Below, piece by piece: positions 1-10,383 of a stretch of 64,000 nucleotides of DNA. Source of the stretch: Hordeum vulgare subsp. vulgare (Eukaryota; Streptophyta; Magnoliopsida; Poales; Poaceae); the NCBI RefSeq assembly GCF_904849725.1, contig NC_058518.1, positions 326,018,581-326,082,580 on the forward strand, in the 5' to 3' direction. The notes under the pieces are model-generated. The model searched no databases, was not told the origin of the DNA, and was given only the letters and a program-made list of their open reading frames with translations. The position numbers were made by a program, and so were the translations under genes. Position 1 is the first letter of the stretch, and every line of letters starts with the position of its first letter.

Positions 1-179
1 ATTCTCTCCTAAATCCATTGTAGTAATTTTGTGCCTTTTACTGCTAGCTTTGAATGCAAACAATACCGATAATATTGCTCACTGTTGATTTATCTAGGTT
101 TGGTTTGCTTTTTACTAGCTACTGTTGGTCTCTGAGCTTTGATTGATGCTAAGTTGCAACATTTTTTGGTCTTTGGCAG
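1..179 (+). other. Interior of CACTA A upstream of the transposase exon; ends in a 3' splice site
   Basis: AT-rich with no coding signal. It closes with a pyrimidine-rich stretch and TTTGGCAG at 172-179, directly before the ATG of the transposase exon, so its right part is probably an intron in the 5' leader. Confidence 0.5.
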
Positions 180-3100
180 ATGGACAGGAGCTGGATTAAA
201 GGAGGAGTTAGAAGGATTTCCGCTGAACATACAAAAGGAGTTGAAGAATTTATGCAATTTGTTTGCAGAAGTGCTGCCAAGGATGCTCATGTTCTTATGC
301 CCATGTTGGAGCTGTCTCAACCGTGCACAACGACCTCTAGGAACTGTAGAGGCTCATCTATTGATTTGTGGGATGGCAAGCACATATGATCGATGGGTCT
401 ATCATGGAGAACCTTTACATGCCGAACCTCAACCCGAACCTGATGCAGACCCACACCATGTTGTTGAAGGCAATGATTTTGTACAAGATGATCCGCCAGC
501 GGGTGCTGGTTTTGAGGAGGGTGGAAATGAAGATGAGAGAATTCCTGAGCTGTTAAAGAATTTCTACAATTCAGAACCACAAGGTGATCGACAGAAGACA
601 ATCTTTGCCGAGCTGTTAGAGGATGCGAAGCGCCCAGCTAGTGATGGTGGTAAATTGTCCAGATTTCCCTTCACCGTGAAGTTACTTCACGCCAAGTCTT
701 TCTACGGAATGACCAATGTTCAATTCAACGGATTACTCTGTGTCATGACCTTGCAATATCCAGATAGCGAAATTCCCAAATCTTATGATGAAGCATTGAG
801 TATAATCAGCAGATTGGGACTTGGCTGTGTTTCAATCCATGTCTGCCCGAATAACTGTGTCTTGTTTCGGAAGCAGTTTGCCCACTGCGACGAGTGTCCA
901 AAATGTAATGCCTCCAGGTGGAAAAATGCTGATGGGAAGAAGCAGATGGCGGTGAAGGTATTGAGGCACTTTCCTTTGATTCCAAGGCTGCACAGTATGT
1001 TTACTTCGAAGAAACAATCAGAGGAGGTACAATGGCACAAGCTAAATCAGAAAGCCGTGGAGGGTGAACTCAGCCATGCAGCTGACGGGGAGGCATGGAA
1101 AGAGTTGGACAAATTAGATAAAGAATTTGCCGCTGATCCAAGGAACTTTAGACTCGGCATTGTCGGTGATGGTTTTAATCCATTTGGAAAGATGAGCACA
1201 TCCTATAGTATGTGGCCTGTATTTGTGATTCCATACAACCTTCCACCATGGGCATGTATGGATCAGTCCAACGTCATGATGGTGTTGCTGATTCCGGGTC
1301 CAAATTCTCCCGGCAAGGATTTTTATGTCCTTATGGAGCCCCTAGTTGATGAACTGCTCCTGCTATGGAAGGGTGTACTTACGCATGATGCCGGAAGTCC
1401 TGAAAAGTTCAATCTACGTGTTGTGATCTTATGGTGCATCTATGATTACCCGGCGCTGCACACTTTATCGGGGAGGACCACAGGGGGGTATCAAGCATGC
1501 ATTCATTGTGACAAGGACCCTTGCTCAAAGAGAATAAGGAGCAAGATATGCTTTACTGGGCACCGCCATTTTCTTAGTTGCAAGCATCCTTGGCGGAAAA
1601 GCAAGGATTTTAACGGCGAGACTGAAACTCGTGACAAGCCAACACAATTCACTCAAGAAGAGCTTGAGCAGCAACTTGACAAGGTCAAAGATGTGAGACG
1701 AGGAAAGCATGGAAAGAAAAGAAAGCGTGAGCAGGGTCAATGTTGGGACCGGAGGTCTATTCTGTGGGACCTCCCATACTAGAAACACCTGAAGTTCAGG
1801 CATAATCTCAATGTTATGCACATCGAGAAAAACATATGTGAGAATCTGCTAGGGAAATTTCTGAATGTTGAAGGAAAGACAAAGGACACGGTTAACTCCA
1901 GGCTAGATTTGGAAGACATGGGCATAAGAGAAGATTTGCACCTACATCCTTCTGAAGATGGAGAGTCATTCGAAATGCCAGAAGCAGGGTATACGATGAC
2001 TAAAGAAGAAAAGCTTGCATTCTGTGAACATATAATGAATGTGAGATTTCCAGATGGGTACGCCGCGAACCTAGCAAAATGTGTTTCTCCTGATGGATGC
2101 AAGCTTCAAGGCATGAAAACACATGATTGTCACATCCTGCTCCAAAGGATTTTACCGGCGGGACTCCGAGGTTTGATGGATAATGAAATATATGAAGCGG
2201 TTGCTGAGCTAGGGAATTTCTTTAAAGAGTTGTGCTGCAAAACACTGAAGCTAGATGTTCTGAAAAGACTTGAAAAAGAAATCCCAATTATCCTTTGCAA
2301 GCTGGAGAAGATTTTCCCTCCATCTTTCTTCACTGTTATGGTTCATTTGGCCATCCATTTACCTGAAGAGGCAATGCTTAGAGGACCTGTACAATATGGC
2401 TGGATGTACCCAATTGATAGAAGGCTGCTTACACTGAAGCGCTATGTGCGAAACACAGCGAGACCGGAGGGATCCATTGTCGAAGCATATATTGTCCATG
2501 AGTGCTTGACATTTTGCTCGAGGTACTTTGACTATGTGGAAACGAGATTTAATCGACCGGGTAGAAACAGAGAGCGGGATGATTCGCAAGGTGGTGATAT
2601 CTTGGTTTTCAAGCATGGTGTGAGCTTTCTTGGAGCTTCAGATCATTACAACTTGTGCAAGGAAGAGCTGAACCATCAAGGTATCTCAATGGTTTAAGAC
2701 TGATGTGATAAATTTAGCATTTGATCAATTGACACGTAATTTTCCATGTGTGTTATTCACCCTTATTTTATTTGTGCAGATTGGAAAATTACATGAGAAG
2801 AACAATGTTAGTGCTAATCTCTTTGCCTTGGCATGTGAACCAAATAAGCGAGTGAGATTGTATTCTGCGTGTATTGTCGATGGTGTCTGGTACCACACTG
2901 TTGACCGCGAGAAAGATCGAAAGTCATAGAATAGTGGAATTTTTACCGAAGAAGAACATGAAGGCGCTGTTATCGACTTCTATGGTCATCTCAAAAGCAT
3001 CATAAAGCTGCAGTACAACACTATCAGAGGTGTCCATCGTTCGGCCGTCTTATTCCGCTATGACTGGTTTGATCTTAGTTGCAAGAAAACCTACATAGGA

Positions 3101-3555
3101 TTCAATGATGATGGACACTTCATAAGCATTAACACTGGAAAGTGTTGGTACAAGAATGATCCTTTTATTCTAACAACACAAGCAACAATGGTATTCTATG
3201 TGCCAGACACTCGTTTGCATGGAAATTGGCGAGTTGTGAAATATTCCACCATAGGCATTTGTGGAGTGTGACTGAAAATGAAATAGGAGATGGTCCTGGT
3301 GGTATCGGGCTATCATACCAAGATGATGACACCCCAGAAGTTCCAGTGCAAGCTCAAGAGGCCAATGTGCAAACCAGATTGCGAAGTGACAGTGAAGGCG
3401 TGTTTGTTGAGGCTGTAGTGGTAGAAAGAATTAAGAAAAGGAGGAAGGATGTAGTGGATGGTCATGAAAGCGAGGATGAGGAAGAGATTGGGAATGACGA
3501 TACAATCCTCCAATATTGTAGCGACAGCGATAATGATATCGACGATGACGAGTAG
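180..3555 (+). pseudogene. TNP2-type CACTA transposase, disrupted
   Basis: Encodes the main transposase of CACTA element A. The N-terminus (MDRSWIKGG at 180) is the transposase-associated zinc-binding domain, with CPCWSCLN near 298-321. Then comes the transposase catalytic core, with GDGFNPFG near 1170 and WCIYDYPALH near 1435, and the DUF4218 region (HDCHILLQRILP, about 2120-2650). The DUF4216 region (NWRVVK, near 3225) and an acidic tail to 3555 follow. The start was chosen because ATG follows a splice acceptor directly. A GT-AG intron at 2681-2779 separates DUF4218 from DUF4216. Breaks: a frame change near 298; TAG at 1780-1782, where relatives have Trp after PY; a codon-phase mismatch across the intron; TAG at 2927-2929; a frame change near 3240. 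The family is certain; this copy cannot make full-length protein. Confidence 0.9.
2681..2779 (+). other. Intron of the CACTA A transposase gene
   Basis: The donor AAG|GTATCT and acceptor TTTGTGCAG|AT bound 99 bases of AT-rich sequence between two recognisable transposase domains. The phases do not join (one base left over upstream, none downstream), so a one-base indel has probably occurred in a nearby exon. Confidence 0.7.
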
Positions 3556-3940
3556 GATAAGGAAGATTGTCTTGGTTGTAGTTCCCTGCTGTTTTTTAGA
3601 AACAGTTCCCCTCATGCTTTTGTACCGCCATGTATTAAAGATTTTTGTTACATTGCTCGACATTTTAGTAATGTGCAAGCTTCCTAGCTAGCCGTTTTAT
3701 CAGCATATGTTTATCTGCATTAATGTGGCTGTGTTGGTTGTTCTAGTCATTTCAGTAATGTGCAAGCTTCACTCTTTTTCAGTTGTGTGTACCTTTTTTT
3801 ATAGAACAAGTATCTTTTGGAATGAGCTATGGTGGTGGTTGTGTTGGCTATAAATTATGGCGGTGGGTGTGTTGGCTGTATGGGCAACTTCTTAGCTCAT
3901 TTTTGTTTCTGGCTCTTTTGCATGTATCTTTTTTAGTTGC
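3556..3940 (+). other. 3' untranslated region of the CACTA A transposase gene
   Basis: No coding signal. It contains two direct repeats around 3722-3780 (AATGTGCAAGCTT) and 3835-3870 (TATGG/GGTGG...GTGTTGGCT). A stretch near 3885-3920 (GGCAACTTCT...TCTTTTGCA) returns at 5519-5560, beyond the inserted LTR. Confidence 0.5.
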
Positions 3941-5468
3941 TGTTACTTCTTGAGCTTGCGTTGGTTTTTCCCTTGAAGAGGAAAGGGTGATGCAGCAAAG
4001 TAGCGATAAGTATTGCCCTCAGTTGGAGAACCAAGGTATCAATCTAGTAGGAGTATCAAGATGAGGCACCAATGTACCTACGCAAAAACAAACAAACTTG
4101 CACCCAACGCGAAAAAGGGGTTGTCAATCCCTTCACAATTATTTGCAAGGTAAGATCTGACGGTGAAAAGTGCAACAAACTATTTTTGGTATTTTTGTAG
4201 ATCTGAATATAGGATGTGGAGTAGACCTGGGGGCCATAGTGTTCACTAGAGGCTTCTCTCATGATAGCAAGTATTACGGTGGGTGAACGAATTACCGTCG
4301 AGCAATTGATTGAATCGCGCAAAGTCATGACGATATCTAAGGCAATGATCATACATATAGGCATCACGTCCGAGACAAGTAGACCGATACTTTCTGCATC
4401 TACTACTATTAATCCACACATCGACCGCTATCCAACATGCATCTAGTGTATTAAGTTCATAACAAACGGAGTAACGCCTTAAGCAAGATGACATGATGTA
4501 GAGGGATAAATTCATGCAATATGACATAAACCCCATATTTTAACCCTTGATGGCAACAACATGATGCGTGCCTCGCTACCCTTTCTGTCACTAGCTGTGG
4601 ACACAACACGGTATGAACCCAATACCAAGCACTTCTCCATTGCAAGAATTATAGATCAAGTTTGCCAAACGAAACCCATAACTCGAAGAAAATTACAAGG
4701 ATACGAAATCATGCATATAAGAGATCAGAGGAGACTCAAATAATATTCATAGATAATCTGATCATAAATCCACAATTCATCGGATCTCGACAAACACACC
4801 GCAAAAGAAAGTTACATCGGATAGATCTCCATGAAGATCATGGAGAACTTTGTATTGAAGATCCAAGAGAGAGAAGAAGCCATCTAGCTACTAGCTATGG
4901 ACCCGAAGGTCTGTGGTGAACTACTCACGCATCATCGGAGAGGCAATGGTGTTGATGAAGAAGCCCTCCATGTGCGAATCCCCCTCCGGCAGGGCACCAG
5001 AACGGTCCCCAGATGGGATCTTGCAGAGACGGAAGCTTGCGGCAACGGAAAAGTATTTTCGTGGCTCTCTTCTTTGGTTTCGGGATTTTAGAGAATTTAT
5101 AGGCGAAAGAGGTAGGGAAAATGAGGCACGTGGGGCCCACAAGCCTGCCAGGTGTGCCCCCCTAGGGCCCGCCTAGGGGGCTTGTGACCTCCCACGAGGT
5201 CTCGTGCCTTGGTTCTCAAGTCCCCTGCGTATCTTTTGTTATGGAAAAAATCACCCCGCAAGTTTTATTCCGTTTGGACTCCGTTTAATATTCTTTTCTG
5301 AAAAAGGGTAAAAAATACGGAAAAAACATAAACTGGCACGAGGCACTAAGTTAATAGGTTAGTCCCAAAAAGATATAAAATAGCATATTCATGCATATAA
5401 AACATCCAAAGTTGACAAGATAATAACATGGAACCATCACAAATTATAGATACGTTGGAGACGTATCA
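3941..5468 (-). repeat. LTR of a Gypsy-like element, apparently solo
   Basis: A 1528-base unit bounded by TGTTAC at 3941 and GTATCA at 5468. It aligns end to end with the LTR at 60824-62374: shared stretches include CTTGCACCCAAC, GGGTTGTCAATCCC, CATCACGTCC, CATCGACCGCTATCCAACATGCATCTAG and ATGGACC. In the second copy the side after GTATCA carries a purine tract and element interior, which fixes the orientation as minus. Here neither side shows interior sequence, so a solo LTR is likely. The flanking 5-mers (GTTGC and ATTTC) do not match, so no target duplication is visible. The minus-strand start TGATACGTCTCC is a common Triticeae LTR start. Confidence 0.75.
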
Positions 5469-5757
5469 ATTTCCTGAACTATGTATTTCACTGTGAGCAT
5501 GTATTAGTGTAATGTATAGGCAACTTCTGAGCTCATTTTTGCTTCTAGCTCTTTTGCAACTTGATTATGTAATAAACTATGATTTAATAACTGAATAAAT
5601 AACAGGGTGCTTGTCAAACTAGGTACCATCATCTGATTTAGTAACACATAGATAACCAAGATTTAATAACAGGGTACTTGTCAAATTGATTTAGTAACAG
5701 GGTACCATCATACTTGTCAAACTGATTTAATAACAGGGTACTTGTCAAATAGGGTAC
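5469..5757. repeat. CACTA A interior with short direct repeats
   Basis: AT-rich. Between 5580 and 5760 a unit close to GATTTAATAACAGGGTACTTGTCAAA occurs four to five times with variation. No gene. The stretch at 5519-5560 duplicates the one at 3885-3920 on the other side of the inserted LTR. Confidence 0.6.
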
Positions 5758-6030
5758 TTGTCAAACTTGATTGTGATCAAACCTTTTAATGAGGCGAGAG
5801 GTGTCATTAACCCCTTCCGGCATCAACCCCGTTGTAAAGAACAGTTGCACCGCCTTCACCATATCATCCTTCAGCACTCCCTAGTTTACGTGATAAAATA
5901 TTGTAGGGAACCGGTCCGGCCCCAGGGACTTCATCGGTCCAATTTGAAAAAGGGCATCCGAGATATCTTTCTCTGAGTAGGGAGCTAGGAGGCTATCATT
6001 CATAGAATTCGTAACCTTTGGCATTCATAC
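5757..6030 (-). pseudogene. LINE-type reverse transcriptase fragment
   Basis: The minus strand reads about 90 residues with the signature of plant LINE reverse transcriptase, including MNDSLLAPYSEKDIS, ALFQIGPMKS, GPDRFP, IFYHVN and the segment FTTGLMPEGVNDTS. In the family these are the residues before the first catalytic Asp of the polymerase (the A-FQIGP-KAPGPDG region). One TAG interrupts the frame where a Trp is usual. Neither the catalytic FADD region nor an endonuclease is present, so it is a small isolated scrap. It lies between the solo LTR and the GC-rich leader of CACTA A, perhaps captured by the transposon or left by a truncated insertion. No poly-A tail is visible. Confidence 0.75.
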
Positions 6031-8441
6031 CAAACTATGGTTTCTTAATACAATGGTTTCTTTGAATAAATACCACAATTTTAAAAATACCACGTCTAAA
6101 ATTACTATGGATTTAAATTACTAAGGTTTTAAATTACTATGGATTTGAAAATACTACGTTACCGAACTAGCACTAAACCTTTTTTTCACAATATTTAAGA
6201 TTGTAATATTTTGCATAAAAACTATCTAAAAAATAACACGGAGAATTTCCCTCCAATTATTCCCTCCAATTCTTATCAAAAAAGGGAAAATTTCCCTTCC
6301 CAAATTCCACGCGCCCACCCCTCGCGCGTGCGGCCAAAACCCGCACCCCTCGCGCGCGGCCAAAGCCCGCGGCCAAAAAAAATATTGTTTCCTCCCCAAA
6401 AAATACTATTCAGCTCTCGGTCACCTCTTGCCTCATTCACCCACGGCCAAACCCCATTCCCCTCTCCACTTTCCCCATTCGCCTCTCAAGAAACGGACGA
6501 CGGAGATGGCTCGCGACAACGCCAAGAGTGAGGAGCGTCTCACGACGACGGCAACGACACGCGGAACGGCTCTCGTCGACGGGTCGCGACTTTGTAGGGA
6601 GATGACGCGTGGCGGCTACTGACGACGGTGACGACGCGCGGAGCGGCTCTCGTCAACGGCGACGACGCACGGAGCGGCTCTCGTCGACGGCGACACCTTC
6701 TTCCTCAAGATGTTCCCTGGTCTTCTCTCGGTTGGTCTCCCAGCCTTCAGCTCTCGGTCAGGGTCATGGCATTAGGGTTAGGGTCATGGAATTAGTGTTA
6801 GGGTCAAGATCTTGGCGTTAGGGTTAGGCTGGTGAATGAGGAGTCTTCCTCTCCAAGGAAGCGAAGCGGAGAAGTCTTCCTCATGGCGTTAGGGTTAGGC
6901 AGGGTCATGTAGCACGAAAACAAAGAAAAACAGAGGGTCTGTGGAACTTTTTACTATTGTGACTGCTTCACTTTCTTTTTTTACTATGGTATGATGATGA
7001 TGCAAAGTCTTTGTGTAACACTCTTGCTGTTCTTTGCTTGCAAATATGCATTGTCAACTCTGTTTATATATATGGTGTATGTATTCTTGTGTTCGATGGT
7101 TGTATAAAAACTGGATTGGTTTGTGAAGTTAAACTTGTAGTAATGTGTGCAGTCATACTACGAACATACTATAGACCTTTTAAAATCTGTTTATATATCT
7201 AAAGCTGTTATGTTGATAGTGTCGACCTTATGACTTCTATCACCTCTTTATGATGTATGAATCTCCACTATGCTTTCTTATGGTCCAAGGGTGTCCACGC
7301 ATACACTGCCTTCCTTCATTTGCCTCTCTTTTTCGGTGCTATGGCATGTAATTATATCGGTTCAGTGCATATCATGTTAGTCGTGCCCCATCATTGGAGA
7401 CCATGTTGTCCAGAAACTTTCTTGTTCGAATTTAGAGGGCTAGAGATCATGTTGTCCAGAAACTTTGTTGTGATGATAATCGTTGGAATTCAGAAGGCTC
7501 CATTCGGAACACACTGGAGCACTTCTCTGTGTTGTTTATCTTTGGGCACAGATCTCTGTGCTGTTTATCTTTGGGCACAGATCTCTGTGGTGTTTGATCC
7601 AAATTACTGAAGGAACATCAGGTCTCTGTGGTATTTAAATCACTTGACCTGCTGCTGTGATACTATGTGCCATGGGAGTTGTGTTACTGCTGTGAAGCTC
7701 CTTCTCCTGTTCTGCTGTGAAGCTCAAGTTCCTTTTCCAAAAACAACATTTGCCTCTGGTTATGTTTTGCTCTTGCCTTGCCCTGTCATGCTGCTGCTAC
7801 TGGAATTCTATATGTGTTTGCCATATTATATTGTAATAAATTTTGCGTACTATATATAGCAGCTATTTTGGGAACCTCTGATCTTTTTATTGTTGATTAA
7901 GAATTAAATCTGCAAATGATTACTTGCATTCTCAGTCGAATGTAGCTTGAGTTTTGGGTGTCAACCACTAGCCATTTTATTCCCTAAATGCTTAATAATT
8001 ATGCTTAAAAAAATTGTTTGTGGACATTTTGCAGCTGGGTACTTAGTAATATTTCTTATTCCATTGCAGGTGCCAAGTTTTGGAGTCAAGCTGCTGTGGC
8101 CATGTGATATTGTGGTTATCTCGCTTCCCTAATTTCTGTTAGTTGTGATTTTGTAAAATTTATGGTGTGGAACACTTATGTAAAGTTGTGAACTTATATG
8201 GTAGTCTATGCTGTATACGATAGTGCTCATTGTTAGTGCTCACCACCTTGTAAATAGTAAAATCCTGGGAGTAATTTGTTTGTTGAAGGTTTTGATTTGT
8301 GCATCTACTAATTCTTGTCGATCTGAACACAGTTGTGGATCTGAAGCAAGTGGTCATGTGGCTGGTAGGTTGGTAGCTTTAGTTAATCTAAAGAAAGTGT
8401 ATATGGTTGTTGGTTTGTTATTAACTATTAATGTAAATAGT
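6031..8441 (+). other. CACTA A interior: GC-rich leader and long non-coding stretch
   Basis: At 6300-6480 there is a C/G-rich stretch with repeated CCCGCACCCCTCGCGCG and GCGGCCAAA words. A pyrimidine-rich part follows, then ATG at 6506 opening only a short frame. This looks like a promoter and 5' leader, perhaps of the second CACTA gene, whose recognisable exons start at 36472. From about 6940 to 8441 the DNA is AT-rich, without domains; the open frames are short. Imperfect copies of TCTCTGTG.TGTTTATCTTTGGGCACAGA stand in tandem at 7525-7590, and ATGTTGTCCAGAAACTTT occurs twice (about 7402 and 7448). Confidence 0.45.
6550..6695. repeat. Short GC-rich direct repeats
   Basis: A unit close to ACGCGCGGAGCGGCTCTCGT plus CGACGG occurs three times with small changes. 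The last two copies are spaced about 31 bases apart. All lie in the GC-rich leader of CACTA A. Confidence 0.6.
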
Positions 8442-8446
8442 CTATT

Positions 8447-9860
8447 TGAAAGTGCGTTATATCGACTAGAGGGGGGGTGAATAGGAGATTTTTAGAATTT
8501 CATCACTGAGGAAATTCCTTTTGAGGAAATTCCTCATTGATGACTAACTTACAGCGGAAGCAGTAAAGGATGAGACGTGCAAACGTCCACACCAGCAGTA
8601 TTTCAGAGTGAAGAATGTGAAAACAGATTGCACAGTAAGCAGGAGCGCAGAATACAGATGATGATTAACTATTGTGAAGAATTTGGGGTTGAAGAAATTC
8701 AGAGAAAGTCTTCAACAAATTCTTCAAACAATCAAAGTGAAAGTCATCAACACATAATACAGAGAAAGTAAAGAGTTGAAGAATAAGAACCCGATTCTCA
8801 GAGAAGGCAGTCGTTGATGACCCAGTTCCAACTGCTGTGACAGTTGTACATCTGGTTTGGAGCGGCTTAGTATTGAAACCAAAGGACACCCAGTCCCGAG
8901 ACACACAGTCCCTACCGTATTCTCCTTGAGCTAAGGACACATAGTCCTCACCCAACACTCGTGGTAAGTCTTTAGGGCAGACTTCCAAACCCTCACACAC
9001 TTGGTCACTCGACGATCCACAATGAAATGCTGGAACGTTCTAGACCATGACGCCTAACCGTCTGGAGGATGCACAGTCCTCAAAGGTAAAAGGCTTCAGT
9101 CCCACACAGGAACAACTTCTTCAGTGATACTCAATCACTAGGTTTGGTTTGTGGTTTCGGTGGGTGGTGTATTTCCTCATTGATGAATTACTCTCGACTC
9201 TGAGGAATTTGGGTTGCTCTTATGACAAGTGTCAGTTTCTAACGGAGCAGCCAACCAGCTAGTGGTTGTGGGGGGTGGCTATTTATAGCCTGGGAGTATC
9301 CCGACATGATTTGACACTAATGCCCTTAAATAATATGACCGTTGGAGTGGATAAGACCAGTGACTTGGCGTGGTTATCAAAATGGTTGGGACCCTCAACT
9401 GTGAGAGTCCTCATGTCACTCATATTCCTCAGTTGAGGCTTTTGGTAGGATTAGGCTTGGGTTGAGCATCATGAGGAAATCCATTCCATAGTGTTACTTT
9501 GACCCCCTTTAACAGTACGGTGTTCCTATTCATCAAATGCGAAGAAAGTAAAACAGAAATTGTAAATCTTCACGCTTCAAATTCTTCAGAATGATTTTCT
9601 TCAGGAACCACCGGTCTTCTCAATATCAGTATCTTCATGAGGAATATCAATTTCATCGCAGATTCCTCGCGATTCATTTCTTCAGCTTCAGACCAATTTC
9701 TTCAAATTGAAGATATACATTTTTAGGGGTCGATATTCTTCAAATATCTCAAACTCCTCAATGACTTATAGATCCTGTGTACACTTATAAACACATTAGA
9801 TACTTAACCTATAAGTCTTCGAACCACCAAAATCACTAAGGGGCACTAGATGCACTTACA
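8447..9860 (-). repeat. 3' LTR of the Sirevirus element (1414 bases)
   Basis: Plus-strand ends are TGAAAGTGCG and GCACTTACA. It matches 21507-22697 plus 35896-36126. A TATTTATA box at 9280-9287 reads TATAAATA on the minus strand and is the likely LTR promoter core. Two near-palindromes GAGGAAATTCCT(T/C) stand at 8508-8535. Confidence 0.92.
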
Positions 9861-10383
9861 ATCTCCCCCTTTTTGGTGGTTGATGACAATTAGGTTAAGT
9901 CTTCAACAGGGATCAAAAATATGAAGTGTAAATACTCATTTGAGGAATTTGAGAACAAGATTCAGAGAGACTCCCCCTGAAGATGTGCATACCTTGAGGA
10001 TTTCGCTTTTATAGCAGATGCACATTGATGATTTATATCATGGAGATCTCCCCCTGAGTCTTGTAAATCATGCATACATATAACATATCATATGAAGAAT
10101 ATGAAGATGCATGATGGCAAATGGTATCTGGCGAATTCCAGCATGCGTGCATTACAACTTGAGGAATAAGCATGCGAAGAAAAACGTTCAAAAGCGTCAG
10201 AGTACCATCGGGCTTAAGTTACAACTCATTACATAAAAACTTCAGAAGAGCCAAGAGTTTGTAACTTAAATATAGTTCATAAGCCCCAAAAGTATCCCGC
10301 TTGAAGACTAACTCTCGAGTTTCTCCCCCTTTGTCATCAAGTGACAAAAAGGGACAAACTGAGGACTAACGCCCGTGAAGACT
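9861..10383 (-). other. Polypurine-tract region of the Sirevirus element
   Basis: Between the third ORF and the 3' LTR the plus-strand core CTCCCCCT (AGGGGGAG on the coding strand) occurs at 9863-9870, 9971-9978, 10048-10055 and 10323-10330. The copy at 9863 directly adjoins the LTR and is the likely plus-strand primer site. Multiple conserved polypurine boxes are a published hallmark of Sireviruses. No coding signal otherwise. Confidence 0.8.

Noticed and set aside
6300..6830. Possible host gene promoter and first exon
   Set aside because: GC-rich leader and short frames only; no downstream host gene and the surroundings are CACTA A.
6765..6900. TTAGGG-like words resembling telomere repeats
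   Set aside because: Only scattered AGGGTTAGG copies mixed with GTCATGG; not a run of the plant TTTAGGG unit.
7011..7859. Several short plus-strand frames with Cys- and Leu-rich translation
   Set aside because: AT-rich non-coding DNA; no domain, no conserved pattern.
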